Shown one piece after another: positions 22,802-32,243 of a stretch of DNA of 64,000 bases. Position 1 is the first letter of the stretch; the number at the start of each line of letters is the position of its first letter. The position numbers and the translations under genes were made by a program. This DNA is from Enterococcus italicus DSM 15952 (GTDB lineage Bacteria; Bacillota; Bacilli; Lactobacillales; Enterococcaceae): NCBI RefSeq assembly GCF_000185365.1, contig NZ_GL622241.1, forward strand, positions 1,514,586 through 1,578,585, read 5' to 3'. Below the pieces are notes generated by a model. It had not been told where the DNA came from. It saw only the letters and a list, made by a program, of their open reading frames with translations, and did not search any database.

Positions 22802-24082
22802 TTATGCTTCAACTGCAGTTGATGTAACTAAATCAACTGCTTTTTTCATTGTAACATCATGTTTTAACATATCTTCTGTCAATACACGTTTGATTTGAGC
22901 TTCTGGCATGTTGTATGCTTCAGAAAGTTCTTTAATTTCATTAGCAATTTCTTCTTCTGTAGCTTCTAAGCCTTCTGCTTTAGCAATTGCTTCAATAACA
23001 AGGTTTGTTTTCACACGTTCGTCAGCTTCGCCTTCGAATTGTTTGTGTAGATCTTCCTCAGTTGAACCAGTTAATTGGTAATACATTTGAGGGTCGATTC
23101 CTTGACGTTGCATGTTGTTTAAGAATTCATCCATCGCACGGTGCACTTCATCGTGAACCATTACGTGTGGTAATTCAACGATTTCAGCATTGGCAACTGC
23201 TTGTTTGATTGCAGCTTCTTCAACAGCTTCTTTGGCAGCCTTTTCTTTACCCTCTGTTAATTCTGTGCGGTATTTTTCTTTCAATTCAGCTAAAGATGAT
23301 ACTGAATCATCAACATCTTTTGCAAATTCATCATCTAATTCAGGAAGCTCTTTTCCTTTTACTTCATGAACGGTAACTTTGAAGACTGCTTCTTTACCAG
23401 CTAAATCTTCTGCTTGGTATTCTTCAGGGAAAGTTACTTTCACATCTAATGAATCGCCAGCTTTTGAACCAACTAATTGATCTTCAAAACCTGGAATAAA
23501 TGAATGTGAACCTAATTCTAATGAGTAGTTGTCGCCTTTTCCGCCTTCAAATGCTTCATCATTTACGAAACCTTCAAAATCGATTACGACTGTGTCGCCT
23601 TCAGCAGCAGCGTCTTCTTTGATCACTAGTTCAGCTTGTTGTTCTTGAACAGCTTTCAAACGATTTTCAACGTCTTCTTCTGTCACTTCACGGTCTTGTT
23701 TTGCAACTGTTAAGTTTTTGTATTCACCTAATTTTACTTCAGGTTTTACAGTTACTTCAGCTTCGATTGTCCATGCTTCACCTTTTTCCATTGATTTTAC
23801 ATCAATTTTTGGTTGAGATACGGGATCGATACCAGCTTCTAATACTGCAGCTTCATAAGCTGTAGGTAATACAGCGTTCAATGCATCTTCATACAAAGCT
23901 TCTTCACCGTACATTCTGTTAAATACTGTACGTGATACTTTCCCTTTACGGAATCCAGGAACGTTTAATTGTCCCTTCACTTTGTTAAATGCTGTTGTTA
24001 ACCCTTTTTGAATTTCTTCATTTGCAATTGAAAAGGTCAATACACCATCATTGGTGCCTTTTTTTTCCCATTTTGCAGTCAT
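22802..24082 (-). CDS. tig: Trigger factor (ribosome-bound chaperone, peptidyl-prolyl isomerase)
   Basis: Binds ribosomal L23 at the exit tunnel and shields nascent chains. The N-terminal ribosome-binding domain carries the signature FRKGKVSR (about res 43-50); the central FKBP-type PPIase domain (about 150-245) has [20 protein letters not shown]; the C-terminal arm domain follows. 426 aa, normal. ATG behind GGAGGGAAT. Single-gene transcript with its own promoter and terminator, next to clpX as in many Firmicutes. Confidence 0.97.
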   Translation of the reverse strand: MTAKWEKKGTNDGVLTFSIANEEIQKGLTTAFNKVKGQLNVPGFRKGKVSRTVFNRMYGEEALYEDALNAVLPTAYEAAVLEAGIDPVSQPKIDVKSMEKGEAWTIEAEVTVKPEVKLGEYKNLTVAKQDREVTEEDVENRLKAVQEQQAELVIKEDAAAEGDTVVIDFEGFVNDEAFEGGKGDNYSLELGSHSFIPGFEDQLVGSKAGDSLDVKVTFPEEYQAEDLAGKEAVFKVTVHEVKGKELPELDDEFAKDVDDSVSSLAELKEKYRTELTEGKEKAAKEAVEEAAIKQAVANAEIVELPHVMVHDEVHRAMDEFLNNMQRQGIDPQMYYQLTGSTEEDLHKQFEGEADERVKTNLVIEAIAKAEGLEATEEEIANEIKELSEAYNMPEAQIKRVLTEDMLKHDVTMKKAVDLVTSTAVEA

Positions 24083-24143
24083 GTAATTCCCTCCGAATAT
24101 CTAAGTATATTGTTATATGAAATAGTTTCATGCATACCTTTAA

Positions 24144-24172
24144 ATAGTACACTACCAACATCAAATTGTAAA
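24144..24172 (-). promoter_or_regulatory. Promoter of tig
   Basis: -35 TTTACA (24167-24172), 17-bp spacer, -10 TACTAT (24144-24149). Confidence 0.6.
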
Positions 24173-24202
24173 CATATTGAGCAAAAAGTAGTGGAAAAAT
24201 TC

Positions 24203-25135
24203 TTATTTTAAAGCATTTTCAAAGTATGTTTGAATGCGACGTTTCTTTTCCGCAATTCCTTGCCGATACTGTCGTTGAGCTGAATCGACTGGCTCTTTGA
24301 TTTGAATCAAGTCAGCTAGGTAAACGGCAACCCAATCATCTACCTCCTCTTCTTTCGGTAAGAATGGGAAACAGTAAGCAAAATGCCCCAGAAGTTCCTG
24401 ATAGACCATTTCCTGTAGCACAGAGTCTTTGGCTAATCGTTTTGATAAAGATTCTTGCAAGATTTGTGGTAATGGTGAATCCTCTAATAGTTGCAGCTCA
24501 GCAAAAGCTACCGGTCTCACCTGATCACCGTCATAAACCAGGTGGGTACCGCGTTCACCAGTCTTTACTAAGATTTCACAGATTCTGGCAATAACTGAAC
24601 TATTTGTCGGTTCTTGGATTGCTGATATCGCTATTAGTCGGAACTGATTTGCTGTCAGACCAATCAGCCATTTCGTAAATGCCGTAGAATGAACGTAAAA
24701 ATCCGGTGCTAAAAATTGTTTGAGCTGTTCTGTTTTTTCTAGCAGATATTGCTCGCTTTGGTTACCTAGTAGTGCTTCCATCTCAAGCAGGAGCTGTGTT
24801 TCTTCAAGGACGTCAATTTCCTTAGCCACTGGATACAAAAACACCCAGGCTTGAATAAATTGCTGATTCATCAGTAGCAATTGCACATAAAAGATTCTAG
24901 TTTCCTTTATTTTTCGGTAGTCTGTCATCATTTCTTTGGCAACTTGCAACGCTTGTAAATGGTTGCCCTGTAGAAAATACGCCTGAGCTAGCAATTGATT
25001 ATACCCCATTAATGATTCCTTCTCATAATGGGCTATCAAGAAGCTGATCGCCTCTGGATAATCTTTTTGAGCTATGAGTTGGTTGGCTTGTTGAATTGCT
25101 CGTTGATAGGAATCCGCAAATGATTCTTTATTCAT
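24203..25135 (-). CDS. TPR-like helical repeat protein, function unknown
   Basis: 310 aa, soluble, no signal peptide. The N-terminal 130 residues show tetratricopeptide-like pairs of helices (AIQQANQLIAQKDYPEAISF, then YNQLLAQAYFLQGNHLQALQVAKEM). The rest is helical with no motif I know. The ATG at 25135 overlaps the end of the RDD gene by 8 bases; a longer reading with six extra residues lacks a better ribosome site. Last gene of the PBP-94aa-sppA-RDD-TPR run, suggesting a link to envelope upkeep, but that is inference. Confidence 0.75.
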   Translation of the reverse strand: MNKESFADSYQRAIQQANQLIAQKDYPEAISFLIAHYEKESLMGYNQLLAQAYFLQGNHLQALQVAKEMMTDYRKIKETRIFYVQLLLMNQQFIQAWVFLYPVAKEIDVLEETQLLLEMEALLGNQSEQYLLEKTEQLKQFLAPDFYVHSTAFTKWLIGLTANQFRLIAISAIQEPTNSSVIARICEILVKTGERGTHLVYDGDQVRPVAFAELQLLEDSPLPQILQESLSKRLAKDSVLQEMVYQELLGHFAYCFPFLPKEEEVDDWVAVYLADLIQIKEPVDSAQRQYRQGIAEKKRRIQTYFENALK

Positions 25136-25793
25136 TTTGCATCGACTTCCCAATATGAATGTGCGCAGTCTCAGGTGCAGAAAGTACTTCCTGTTGGTGA
25201 GTGAACGCAGATAAAGTTGCTAAAGAAATGACTGATGTCTGGCTAATATAATCACCGATTTGTTGTTTTTTCTTTGATCCGATGATAGGCAGATAACCAA
25301 GCAGTCCCAATCCTGGAAAACTTAAAATAAAACGCCCAATTCCTTCACGCATCAAGACTGTTTGCCAGCTAAGTTGTTCTTCTTCTAACGATACGACGCG
25401 AATTCCAAAAATCATCTTCCCTACAGTTTGACCGTAATTGCATTTTGTCATGAGAATAAAATAGCCATAATAAATGACAGCAGCGAGCAGGCCATAAACA
25501 CTGAGTAATGAATCCGATTGTTCGACCAGCTGAAACCGAACCAAAAAACCAATCGTAGCCACTGAGATTGCTCGTACACATAGTAGATCAATGAAAAAGG
25601 CCCACATCCGAATCCAAAATCCTTCAAAGAAATATGCTGGAAATAGTTGCTCCGTCTTTTGGTTACCTGGTTGAAGATTGGACCAATTGCTTTGGGCTTC
25701 TCGCAATGATTCTTCTGTTAAAGGTTGGGGCTTACGTCTATTGACGAGTTGTTGATAAAAATCATTATGTGAATCAGATTGTTTTTCTGTCAT
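25128..25793 (-). CDS. RDD family membrane protein
   Basis: 221 aa with three or four transmembrane helices. The RDD pattern is seen at FWIRMWAFFIDLL (about res 52-64) and NYGQTVGKMIFGIRVV in the third quarter. The N-terminus (about 50 aa) is polar and the C-terminus cytosolic. RDD proteins are poorly understood membrane proteins, some implicated in ion exchange. The ribosome site GGAGGTGA is made from the last codons of sppA (2-base gap), so the two are coupled, a pairing that also occurs in other Firmicutes. Confidence 0.85.
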   Translation of the reverse strand: MTEKQSDSHNDFYQQLVNRRKPQPLTEESLREAQSNWSNLQPGNQKTEQLFPAYFFEGFWIRMWAFFIDLLCVRAISVATIGFLVRFQLVEQSDSLLSVYGLLAAVIYYGYFILMTKCNYGQTVGKMIFGIRVVSLEEEQLSWQTVLMREGIGRFILSFPGLGLLGYLPIIGSKKKQQIGDYISQTSVISLATLSAFTHQQEVLSAPETAHIHIGKSMQNE

Positions 25794-25795
25794 AG

Positions 25796-26827
25796 CTATT
25801 CACCTCCGTAAAAATACATTGGTTTTGGCGCTTGTGGTGTACCGATGCTTTCGACAATCGATAGTACACGTGAGCTTTCAGACTGCTTTAATCCTTGCAA
25901 TTCTGCCAATGATGAACCAAGCCAACTAGAAGCAAACCCTGTAGCAGAAACAGCATACTCAAATACCTCTGCATTCTCAAGTTTGTTGTCTTTCTTCAAA
26001 GCGGCTAACGTATCATCTTGATAGCCAATTTCATCAACTAAACCATTTTTCACTGCTTGACTGCCGTCATAAATACGACCATCAGCGAGTGTTTTCACGG
26101 CATCGACCGATAGATTACGACCATTCGCCACCACATCGACAAAACGACCGTACGCACTATCGATGTAGGCTTGCATAACTGCTTTGTCTTCGTCTGTTGC
26201 TGGGCGGACCGAGGAGTTCATATCTTTTAGCGCACCGCTTTTGTATGTTTGATCAGTCACTCCTAATTTTTCCAACAGCCCACTGTAATTCAAGTTAGAG
26301 GCAATGACACCGATTGATCCAGTAATCGTTTCGTTGGTCGCAAAAATTTTGTCTGCAGAAGCTGAAATATAGTAGCCTCCACTTGCTGCCATACTTTTCA
26401 TCGATACGTAGAGGATTTTGCCTTTTTGTTGTACTTTGGCAATTTCTTTGGCAATTTCCGCACTCTCGTATACCCCGCCACCTGGTGAATTAACGACTAA
26501 TAAGACCCCTTTAATGCTATCATCCTCTTGAATTGCCTTCAGTTCACTCAGCAATTGTTGATGGTTGTATCCTTCAGAACTAAATAAACTTGTCGATTCA
26601 CCTGTATCAGAAATAGTACCGTCTACGGTCAGTTGAACAATTCGTTTGTCACTATCTCCTTGCTCAATCACCGATTCCTCTAAGTCTCCTGACCCATATA
26701 GCAGTTGTTCCACACTTGAAAGTTTTGACTCATTTGTTTCCTCTTCTTTTTTTAGGCTACTTGTTACGACTGATAATCCCAATAACGCAACCGCAATCCC
26801 TATCCCAATCCATCTTCTTTTATTCAT
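25796..26827 (-). CDS. sppA: Signal peptide peptidase SppA
   Basis: Membrane-anchored serine protease (S49 family) that degrades leftover signal peptides. One N-terminal membrane anchor (res 6-22), then a single S49 domain. The nucleophile is Ser149 in SMAASGGYYISA and the general base is probably Lys201 in KSGALKDM. 343 aa, the short Gram-positive form. ATG behind AAGGGGGAA. Sits downstream of a PBP gene and an unknown 94-residue gene. Confidence 0.93.
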   Translation of the reverse strand: MNKRRWIGIGIAVALLGLSVVTSSLKKEEETNESKLSSVEQLLYGSGDLEESVIEQGDSDKRIVQLTVDGTISDTGESTSLFSSEGYNHQQLLSELKAIQEDDSIKGVLLVVNSPGGGVYESAEIAKEIAKVQQKGKILYVSMKSMAASGGYYISASADKIFATNETITGSIGVIASNLNYSGLLEKLGVTDQTYKSGALKDMNSSVRPATDEDKAVMQAYIDSAYGRFVDVVANGRNLSVDAVKTLADGRIYDGSQAVKNGLVDEIGYQDDTLAALKKDNKLENAEVFEYAVSATGFASSWLGSSLAELQGLKQSESSRVLSIVESIGTPQAPKPMYFYGGE

Positions 26828-26845
26828 AACTTCCCCCTTAGTTTA

Positions 26846-27130
26846 TTAATAAAATTGTTCGATAACAATCACTGTTTCCTTTTCCCCGATTGTTTCTTGT
26901 ATATGCTGCTTTTCTTCTCGGACAAATCCGCCATATTGCTCCTTGGTCAAGACATCTTCAATTTGAAAGGGAAACGCCGAGATGACTTTCAGTGCGTCAG
27001 CGTTCACTTCTTGCAAGCTGTCCCAACCAGTATCAATAAATACTTTGGTATCATTTCTCACTCCTCTTTGATCAAGTTCCGTAATGATTTTTTTCAGTTG
27101 ACCAAACGTCATCGTTTCTAATTGTTCCAT
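26846..27130 (-). CDS. Small conserved-looking protein, 94 residues, unknown
   Basis: Acidic soluble protein starting MEQLETMTFGQLKKIITEL, with a FIDTGWDSLQEV segment and ending ETVIVIEQFY. No signal or membrane helix. ATG behind AAAAGGAGAA, 26 bases after the PBP gene and 18 before sppA, with codon use like its neighbours, so it is a real operon member. I do not recognise the family. Confidence 0.75.
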   Translation of the reverse strand: MEQLETMTFGQLKKIITELDQRGVRNDTKVFIDTGWDSLQEVNADALKVISAFPFQIEDVLTKEQYGGFVREEKQHIQETIGEKETVIVIEQFY

Positions 27131-27156
27131 CTAATTCTCCTTTTTCATCAGTCACA

Positions 27157-29178
27157 TTATTGATAGGTGTTGTTTAAATAAGTTAATAGTGAGTCGACGT
27201 GCTTAATTGCTGTCCAATCGCCAGTGCTTCCTTCAAACATCGTTAGCGTCAAATAGTTATGATTTGCGTAATCATACGTAAATAAGAAGCTATTTTCAGA
27301 TCCTGTCGTGTCATCTTGACTTTGTTTTACTTCCGCTGTGCCTGTTTTTGCTGCAACATCAATTCCCAGACTGTTTAAACTATATCCAAAAGCATTTGGA
27401 TCTGTGACATATGCTCGTAAATCCGGTCCAATAATATTGACTGCGTTCGAGCTAACTACATTCGCTTTGGTTTTCGTTTCCGCATTAAGCAATAATTTCG
27501 GATAAACCAGTGTACCGGCATTGGCAAAGACCGAATACATCGTTGCTTGTTGAATTGGACTAATTAATAGCTGACCCTGTCCATAGCCTGTGTCGGCCAG
27601 TAAGACTTCTGTCGCGAAGCTATCTTCATTTGAGATTTGGGCAGGTTCCATCGATAATGGCAAATCCAATTCTTCACCAAAGATAAATTTACTTAACCCT
27701 TCACGGAATTTCGTTTCACCCATTTTTAAGGTTTGTTGGGCAAAGTAGATATTATCCGAATAAATTAAGCCATCATATAGATTGACTGGATTGGTTTCTT
27801 TCACACGAGTGACTTTATAAGATCCCCAGGAACTATCTTTTTGCCACTGTAAACCCGATATAGCCAACTCTTCACTTGGATCGAGTGTACCTGCATCAAT
27901 GCCAATCGCTCCAGTGATAGATTTAAACGTCGAACCTGGTGCATATCGTGTGGTGTAGCGACTGACAAATGGGGTATTGCCGCTATCTACATAGGCTTGA
28001 TATTCTTCTGAAGTAATTCCATTAGCCATCTTATTTGGATTAAAACTAGGGGAACTAACTAATGCCAATAAGTCACCCGTCGTCGGCATCGTGACAACCG
28101 AGGCTCCTTTTTGACCACCTAGACTTTCGTAGGCAATCTTTTGAGCATTGGCATCAATCGTCAGGGTGATCGTTTCACCATCTTTTTTGTCTTTTTTTAG
28201 AAGGACTGATTTTTCGTTCCCATTTTCATCAGTAATTGTCAGGTTACCACCATCCGTCCCTCTTAGCTGCTCATCATATGTCGCTTCTAGCCCTGAACGG
28301 CCGATGGATTCACCAGCGACTAGACTGCTGTCCTTTTCGATATCTTCAGCAGTCACATCACCGACGTAACCAATTAATTGAGCTGCGGCTTCACTAAGCG
28401 GGTAGTAACGACCAGCAACTTGCTGAATACTCGCCCCAGTCGGCAAGGTACTTGGTACATCATCATACAAGATGGTCAATGGTACGAAGGTATCGTCTGT
28501 TACCCAACTTTGATCTAGAGCTGTTTGAATGGCATCTGTAGTCAGATCAAATTGGCTCGCAATGGCTTGGATAGCTTGTGTCTTTTGGTCACCTGTCCCA
28601 AGTTTGCTAGGAATTACTCCTAACTGATTCAATTCCTGATTCACAGCTAAGCCCTGATTGTTACGATCAAGTATTTCACCTCTTGTCGCATAGTCTGTCG
28701 TAATCGCTACCTTATCTTGACCTTCCATACCAGGGAAAATCAAATTTGGCTGCCAATCAATTTTGTAAGTATCACCAGTCTTTTTTAGTGTTCCTTCATA
28801 TTTTACATTCTTTAATTCTCCGATATCCGTTGAAAAGGTCAGCATATACTGAAAATTGTACGTATTGGTAGTTTTTTTTGTCACTTTTTGATTTTTTACA
28901 GTAACTTTGGAAACACCAATTCCACTGTAGATTGCTTCATATTTCTCTTGAACGCTTTTGTTTGTATAACCAGCAGTCTTTACTGATGACTCACTTAGGA
29001 CTGAGGATAGGTTTGAAAATTTTTGGTCTGTTAATGCTTTAACAAAACGTGTGACCTGTTTTTTACTTGCTGCTAGATTGTTTTTTTGTTCAATGACTTG
29101 ATAGGTCAGATACCCTCCGACAGCTATGATTACGAAAATAATTACAGCAATCACATAGCGGATTTTTTTGCTTCGCAT
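27157..29178 (-). CDS. Class B penicillin-binding transpeptidase with MecA_N domain (PBP5/PBP4-like)
   Basis: Peptidoglycan DD-transpeptidase. Membrane anchor (res 8-28), NTF2-like MecA_N domain (about 35-150), PBP dimerisation domain (about 160-320), transpeptidase domain with S416-TFK, S474-DN and K611-TGT in canonical spacing. 673 aa. This order marks class B3, the low-affinity PBPs that underlie intrinsic cephalosporin tolerance in enterococci (PBP5 of E. faecium, PBP4 of E. faecalis); affinity itself cannot be read here. Starts 8 bases after AAAGGAGG, which follows directly on the glmM terminator, so expression may depend on readthrough. No psr-like gene adjoins it. Confidence 0.92.
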   Translation of the reverse strand: MRSKKIRYVIAVIIFVIIAVGGYLTYQVIEQKNNLAASKKQVTRFVKALTDQKFSNLSSVLSESSVKTAGYTNKSVQEKYEAIYSGIGVSKVTVKNQKVTKKTTNTYNFQYMLTFSTDIGELKNVKYEGTLKKTGDTYKIDWQPNLIFPGMEGQDKVAITTDYATRGEILDRNNQGLAVNQELNQLGVIPSKLGTGDQKTQAIQAIASQFDLTTDAIQTALDQSWVTDDTFVPLTILYDDVPSTLPTGASIQQVAGRYYPLSEAAAQLIGYVGDVTAEDIEKDSSLVAGESIGRSGLEATYDEQLRGTDGGNLTITDENGNEKSVLLKKDKKDGETITLTIDANAQKIAYESLGGQKGASVVTMPTTGDLLALVSSPSFNPNKMANGITSEEYQAYVDSGNTPFVSRYTTRYAPGSTFKSITGAIGIDAGTLDPSEELAISGLQWQKDSSWGSYKVTRVKETNPVNLYDGLIYSDNIYFAQQTLKMGETKFREGLSKFIFGEELDLPLSMEPAQISNEDSFATEVLLADTGYGQGQLLISPIQQATMYSVFANAGTLVYPKLLLNAETKTKANVVSSNAVNIIGPDLRAYVTDPNAFGYSLNSLGIDVAAKTGTAEVKQSQDDTTGSENSFLFTYDYANHNYLTLTMFEGSTGDWTAIKHVDSLLTYLNNTYQ

Positions 29179-29195
29179 CGATGAAATCCTCCTTT

Positions 29196-29229
29196 TAAAA
29201 AAAGGGTGAAAACAATTGTTTTACACCCT
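29196..29229 (-). terminator. Terminator of cdaA-cdaR-glmM, abutting the PBP ribosome site
   Basis: Stem AGGGTG(T)AAAACA / TGTTTTCACCCT with one bulge, followed on the minus strand by seven T and then AAAAGGAGG of the PBP gene. There is no room for a promoter between them. Confidence 0.8.
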
Positions 29230-29237
29230 CATACTCT

Positions 29238-30596
29238 TTATTCAGCTAAGCCAATCTCTTCTCTAACGACACTGGCAATTTTTTCTACATAGTAATGAAC
29301 TAATTCGTCCGTTGGCGCTTCTGCCATTACTCGTAGGAGTGGTTCTGTTCCTGAGGGACGCACCAAGATACGGCCTTCCCCATTCATCTCTTGCTCCGCT
29401 TCTTCGATCACTTGTTTGATGCGAGTATTTTCTAAGTAGCCATGTTTATCCGTCACTCGGATATTAACTAATTCTTGTGGGTAAATCGTTAATTCACTGG
29501 CTAACTCTGATAATTTTTTGCCTGTTTCTTTCATAACAAGTAGCAATTGGATACCTGAAAGCATCCCATCCCCTGTTGTGTTGTAATCAAGGAAAATCAT
29601 ATGACCCGATTGTTCGCCACCAAAGTTGTAGCCATTTTTACGCATTTCCTCAACGACATAGCGATCACCCACCTTTGTGATGACGTCTTTAAGACCAGCT
29701 TCTTCCACCGCTTTATGGAAACCCAAATTACTCATAACCGTAGTAACAATCGTTCCTTGTTTTAGTCGATTCTTTTCTGATAGATATTTGGCACAAATAT
29801 ACATTATTTGGTCACCATCGACAATGTTGCCCAGCTCATCAACTGCAATCACGCGATCGCCATCGCCATCAAAGGCAAGGCCCGCATCGGCTTGTTTTTC
29901 AACAACAAATTCAGCCAGTTTTTCAGGATGTGTCGACCCAACACCATCATTAATATTCAGACCATCTGGAGAAGTTCCCATTGTATAAAAATCAGTTTCT
30001 AAGTCAGCAAATAGTCGATTGACACTGGATGCTGTTGCGCCATTTGCCGCATCTATACATACAGTTAAGCCTGATAAGTCTCCAGGGATGGTCTGTTGTA
30101 AAAATTGCGAGTACTTTAATAGGCCTTCCGGGTATTCATCAACAGTCCCTAGACCCTCGGCTGCTGGTCTTGGTAAGGTATCTTGTACTTGATCCAATAA
30201 TGCTTCAATCTCTGCTTCTTGATCATCTACTAATTTAAAGCCATCGCTGCCAAAAAACTTAATGCCATTATCTTGAGCAGGATTATGCGATGCTGAAATC
30301 ATCACTCCGGCACTTGCTTTTTGCAAACGCGTCAGATACGCAACGCCTGGTGTTGAGATTACGCCTAATTGAAACACCTCGATACCTACAGAAAGCAAGC
30401 CAGAAATCAGTGCGTATTCTAACAATTGACCTGACATTCTTGTATCGCGACCGACCAATACTCTTGGTCTCTTTTCGCTTGTCTCATGCTGACTTAATAC
30501 ATAGCCACCATATCTTCCTAGTTTGAATGCCAACTCAGGTGTTAGCTCTTTATTTGCTTCGCCTCTAACACCATCAGTTCCAAAATATTTTCCCAT
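29238..30596 (-). CDS. glmM: Phosphoglucosamine mutase
   Basis: Interconverts glucosamine-6-P and glucosamine-1-P on the way to UDP-GlcNAc. Phosphoserine loop in [17 protein letters not shown] (active Ser about 102), metal loop DGDGDR, sugar loop GGEQSGH and phosphate-binding [12 protein letters not shown] near the C-terminus. 452 aa, typical. In the conserved cdaA-cdaR-glmM operon; GlmM is known to bind and inhibit CdaA, coupling wall precursor supply to c-di-AMP. Confidence 0.97.
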   Translation of the reverse strand: MGKYFGTDGVRGEANKELTPELAFKLGRYGGYVLSQHETSEKRPRVLVGRDTRMSGQLLEYALISGLLSVGIEVFQLGVISTPGVAYLTRLQKASAGVMISASHNPAQDNGIKFFGSDGFKLVDDQEAEIEALLDQVQDTLPRPAAEGLGTVDEYPEGLLKYSQFLQQTIPGDLSGLTVCIDAANGATASSVNRLFADLETDFYTMGTSPDGLNINDGVGSTHPEKLAEFVVEKQADAGLAFDGDGDRVIAVDELGNIVDGDQIMYICAKYLSEKNRLKQGTIVTTVMSNLGFHKAVEEAGLKDVITKVGDRYVVEEMRKNGYNFGGEQSGHMIFLDYNTTGDGMLSGIQLLLVMKETGKKLSELASELTIYPQELVNIRVTDKHGYLENTRIKQVIEEAEQEMNGEGRILVRPSGTEPLLRVMAEAPTDELVHYYVEKIASVVREEIGLAE

Positions 30597-30619
30597 AATT
30601 TTTTTGTTCCACTCCTATT

Positions 30620-31726
30620 CTAGTTATCCGAACTCGTCGATTCACTTGATTCACTTGAATTTGTTGATTGTTCGCTACTAGTACTGCCTGACTGTGAACT
30701 ACTTGATGTACTTGTTTTATCTGTTGTTTCACTAGAATGACTCGTACTACTTGAACTTGTCGATTCGGTCGTTTGCTTCAATGTCGGTACAATCGTCACC
30801 AATATTGAAGCTGGATCTGCTGTCACGCCATCTTCGACTGGTACCGCAACTTTCACTTGGGTAAGCTTAGTAATATTGTCGATGTCTACTGGTAAAGAGA
30901 CGCGATCGATTTGATCTAGCAATGTTTGCGTCCCGGTGACTGTGACAGTATCTTGATCTAATCGATACGTAAGATCTGATACACTACTATCCATTGTTCC
31001 TGAAGGTACGACATTAACAGGCACTTCTTTTGTTGGTGCATTCACCTCAATGTTGACAGTTACCTGCTCGGGACTAATGACCGCTGGAAGTTTCTCTCCA
31101 TTTTTATCGACGGCAACAATTGACGCTTTTGTAGATGTATCTTTGTTTAAATCAGTTAAATGACTTAGTGATGCCTCGACGCTCGTCAGCTCTTTTAAGG
31201 TATCTTCCCCTGTCGTGATTTCAACTTCACTAGGTTCGACAGTTATTTTACCTAATTGATACCCATCTTGCAAATGATCCTCTGAAATGGAAGCGGACAC
31301 TTTAATCGTCTTCGTCACTTTTTTTTCAATTGTGACCGTAATTGACTTGCTTGCCAAAGTTGCTGTCACGCCACTGCTTAAATTTTGGACTTTCAATGCA
31401 ACTTCATGTGTACCTACCGTTAATTTTGACAAATCCGCAACCACACGAAAGTTCCGTGTTTCTTGATTCTTTTCCGTATTTAATTGTACACGATTGTCGC
31501 TCGTTAGCTTAACGGCTACGGTCGTATTAAAGCCTTGAATAAAATATTCATCTGAATCATAGATAGGCTGGATAGTTACATCCTTGACATTCTCTTCATA
31601 CGTTGTTGATGTAGGGATAATATTTTTTTGCAATGATGAACTATTTGCATTAAAAAATAAAACCAATGTAAATAACAATGCGATGAAACTGTAAAAGAGA
31701 TTTTTCTTACGAAATTTAACCTTCAT
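30620..31726 (-). CDS. cdaR: CdaR (YbbR-domain) regulator of CdaA
   Basis: Extracytoplasmic regulator of the c-di-AMP synthase. One N-terminal membrane anchor (about res 9-25), three to four YbbR repeats (about 45-320), then a low-complexity Ser/Thr-rich tail (about 325-368). 368 aa. Starts one base after the cdaA stop; its ribosome site GGAGATCGGTGA lies in the cdaA end, so the genes are coupled. Confidence 0.93.
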   Translation of the reverse strand: MKVKFRKKNLFYSFIALLFTLVLFFNANSSSLQKNIIPTSTTYEENVKDVTIQPIYDSDEYFIQGFNTTVAVKLTSDNRVQLNTEKNQETRNFRVVADLSKLTVGTHEVALKVQNLSSGVTATLASKSITVTIEKKVTKTIKVSASISEDHLQDGYQLGKITVEPSEVEITTGEDTLKELTSVEASLSHLTDLNKDTSTKASIVAVDKNGEKLPAVISPEQVTVNIEVNAPTKEVPVNVVPSGTMDSSVSDLTYRLDQDTVTVTGTQTLLDQIDRVSLPVDIDNITKLTQVKVAVPVEDGVTADPASILVTIVPTLKQTTESTSSSSTSHSSETTDKTSTSSSSQSGSTSSEQSTNSSESSESTSSDN

Positions 31727-31727
31727 C

Positions 31728-32243
31728 TCACCGATCTCCCTTCTTGCTCAATCGGTTTAATTCTTCGTAAATAGTTTTGTAAAAGGTTTTTTTGCCGCCT
31801 TTTTCTTCTTTTGGCACTAATTCCCTTCTTAAAATAGCTAAGTACTCTTCACTTGATAAGTCGACAAGTAATTGGTTGTTTAAGGTAATACTGACACCAC
31901 CTGTTTCCTCTGAGACGATAAAAGTCACTGCATCACTTACCTCTGAAACACCTACCGCGGCCCGATGTCTAGTACCGAACTCTTTTGGAATCAACGCACT
32001 CTCCGATAGTGGCAAATAGGCACAAGCAACACTAATTTTGCCATCCCGGATGATGACGGCACCATCATGAAGTGGCGTATTGGGAATGAAGATGTTAATC
32101 AGTAACTCCCCACTAACATCCGCATCTAATGGAATACCGGTTTCGATATACTCTTCTAAGCCTGTGTTACGCTCTATTGTCACTAATGCGCCAATTTTAC
32201 GCTTGGCCATATATTGAATCGCTTTGTCAAAAGCCAAAATCAT
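31728..32243 (-). CDS. cdaA: CdaA, 3' part: diadenylate cyclase (DAC) domain, in the -1 frame
   Basis: 171 codons encoding a complete DisA_N/DAC domain that makes c-di-AMP from two ATP: catalytic DGA in LHDGAVIIRDG and RHR in GTRHRAAVGVSE, plus EETGGVS. It is the continuation of the membrane part (32240-32620) but one frame back; the two meet in an ATGA overlap at 32240-32243. Read with one extra A in the A8 tract at 32256-32263, the two give a normal CdaA of 297 aa. Translation could also restart at this ATG, yielding a soluble cyclase; the ribosome site upstream is poor. Confidence 0.85.
   Translation of the reverse strand: MILAFDKAIQYMAKRKIGALVTIERNTGLEEYIETGIPLDADVSGELLINIFIPNTPLHDGAVIIRDGKISVACAYLPLSESALIPKEFGTRHRAAVGVSEVSDAVTFIVSEETGGVSITLNNQLLVDLSSEEYLAILRRELVPKEEKGGKKTFYKTIYEELNRLSKKGDR

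Noticed and set aside
32221-32234. Frameshift-stimulating hairpin after the cdaA slippery site
   Set aside because: Only a 5-bp stem, 20 bases downstream of the heptamer; too small and too far to count as a stimulator.
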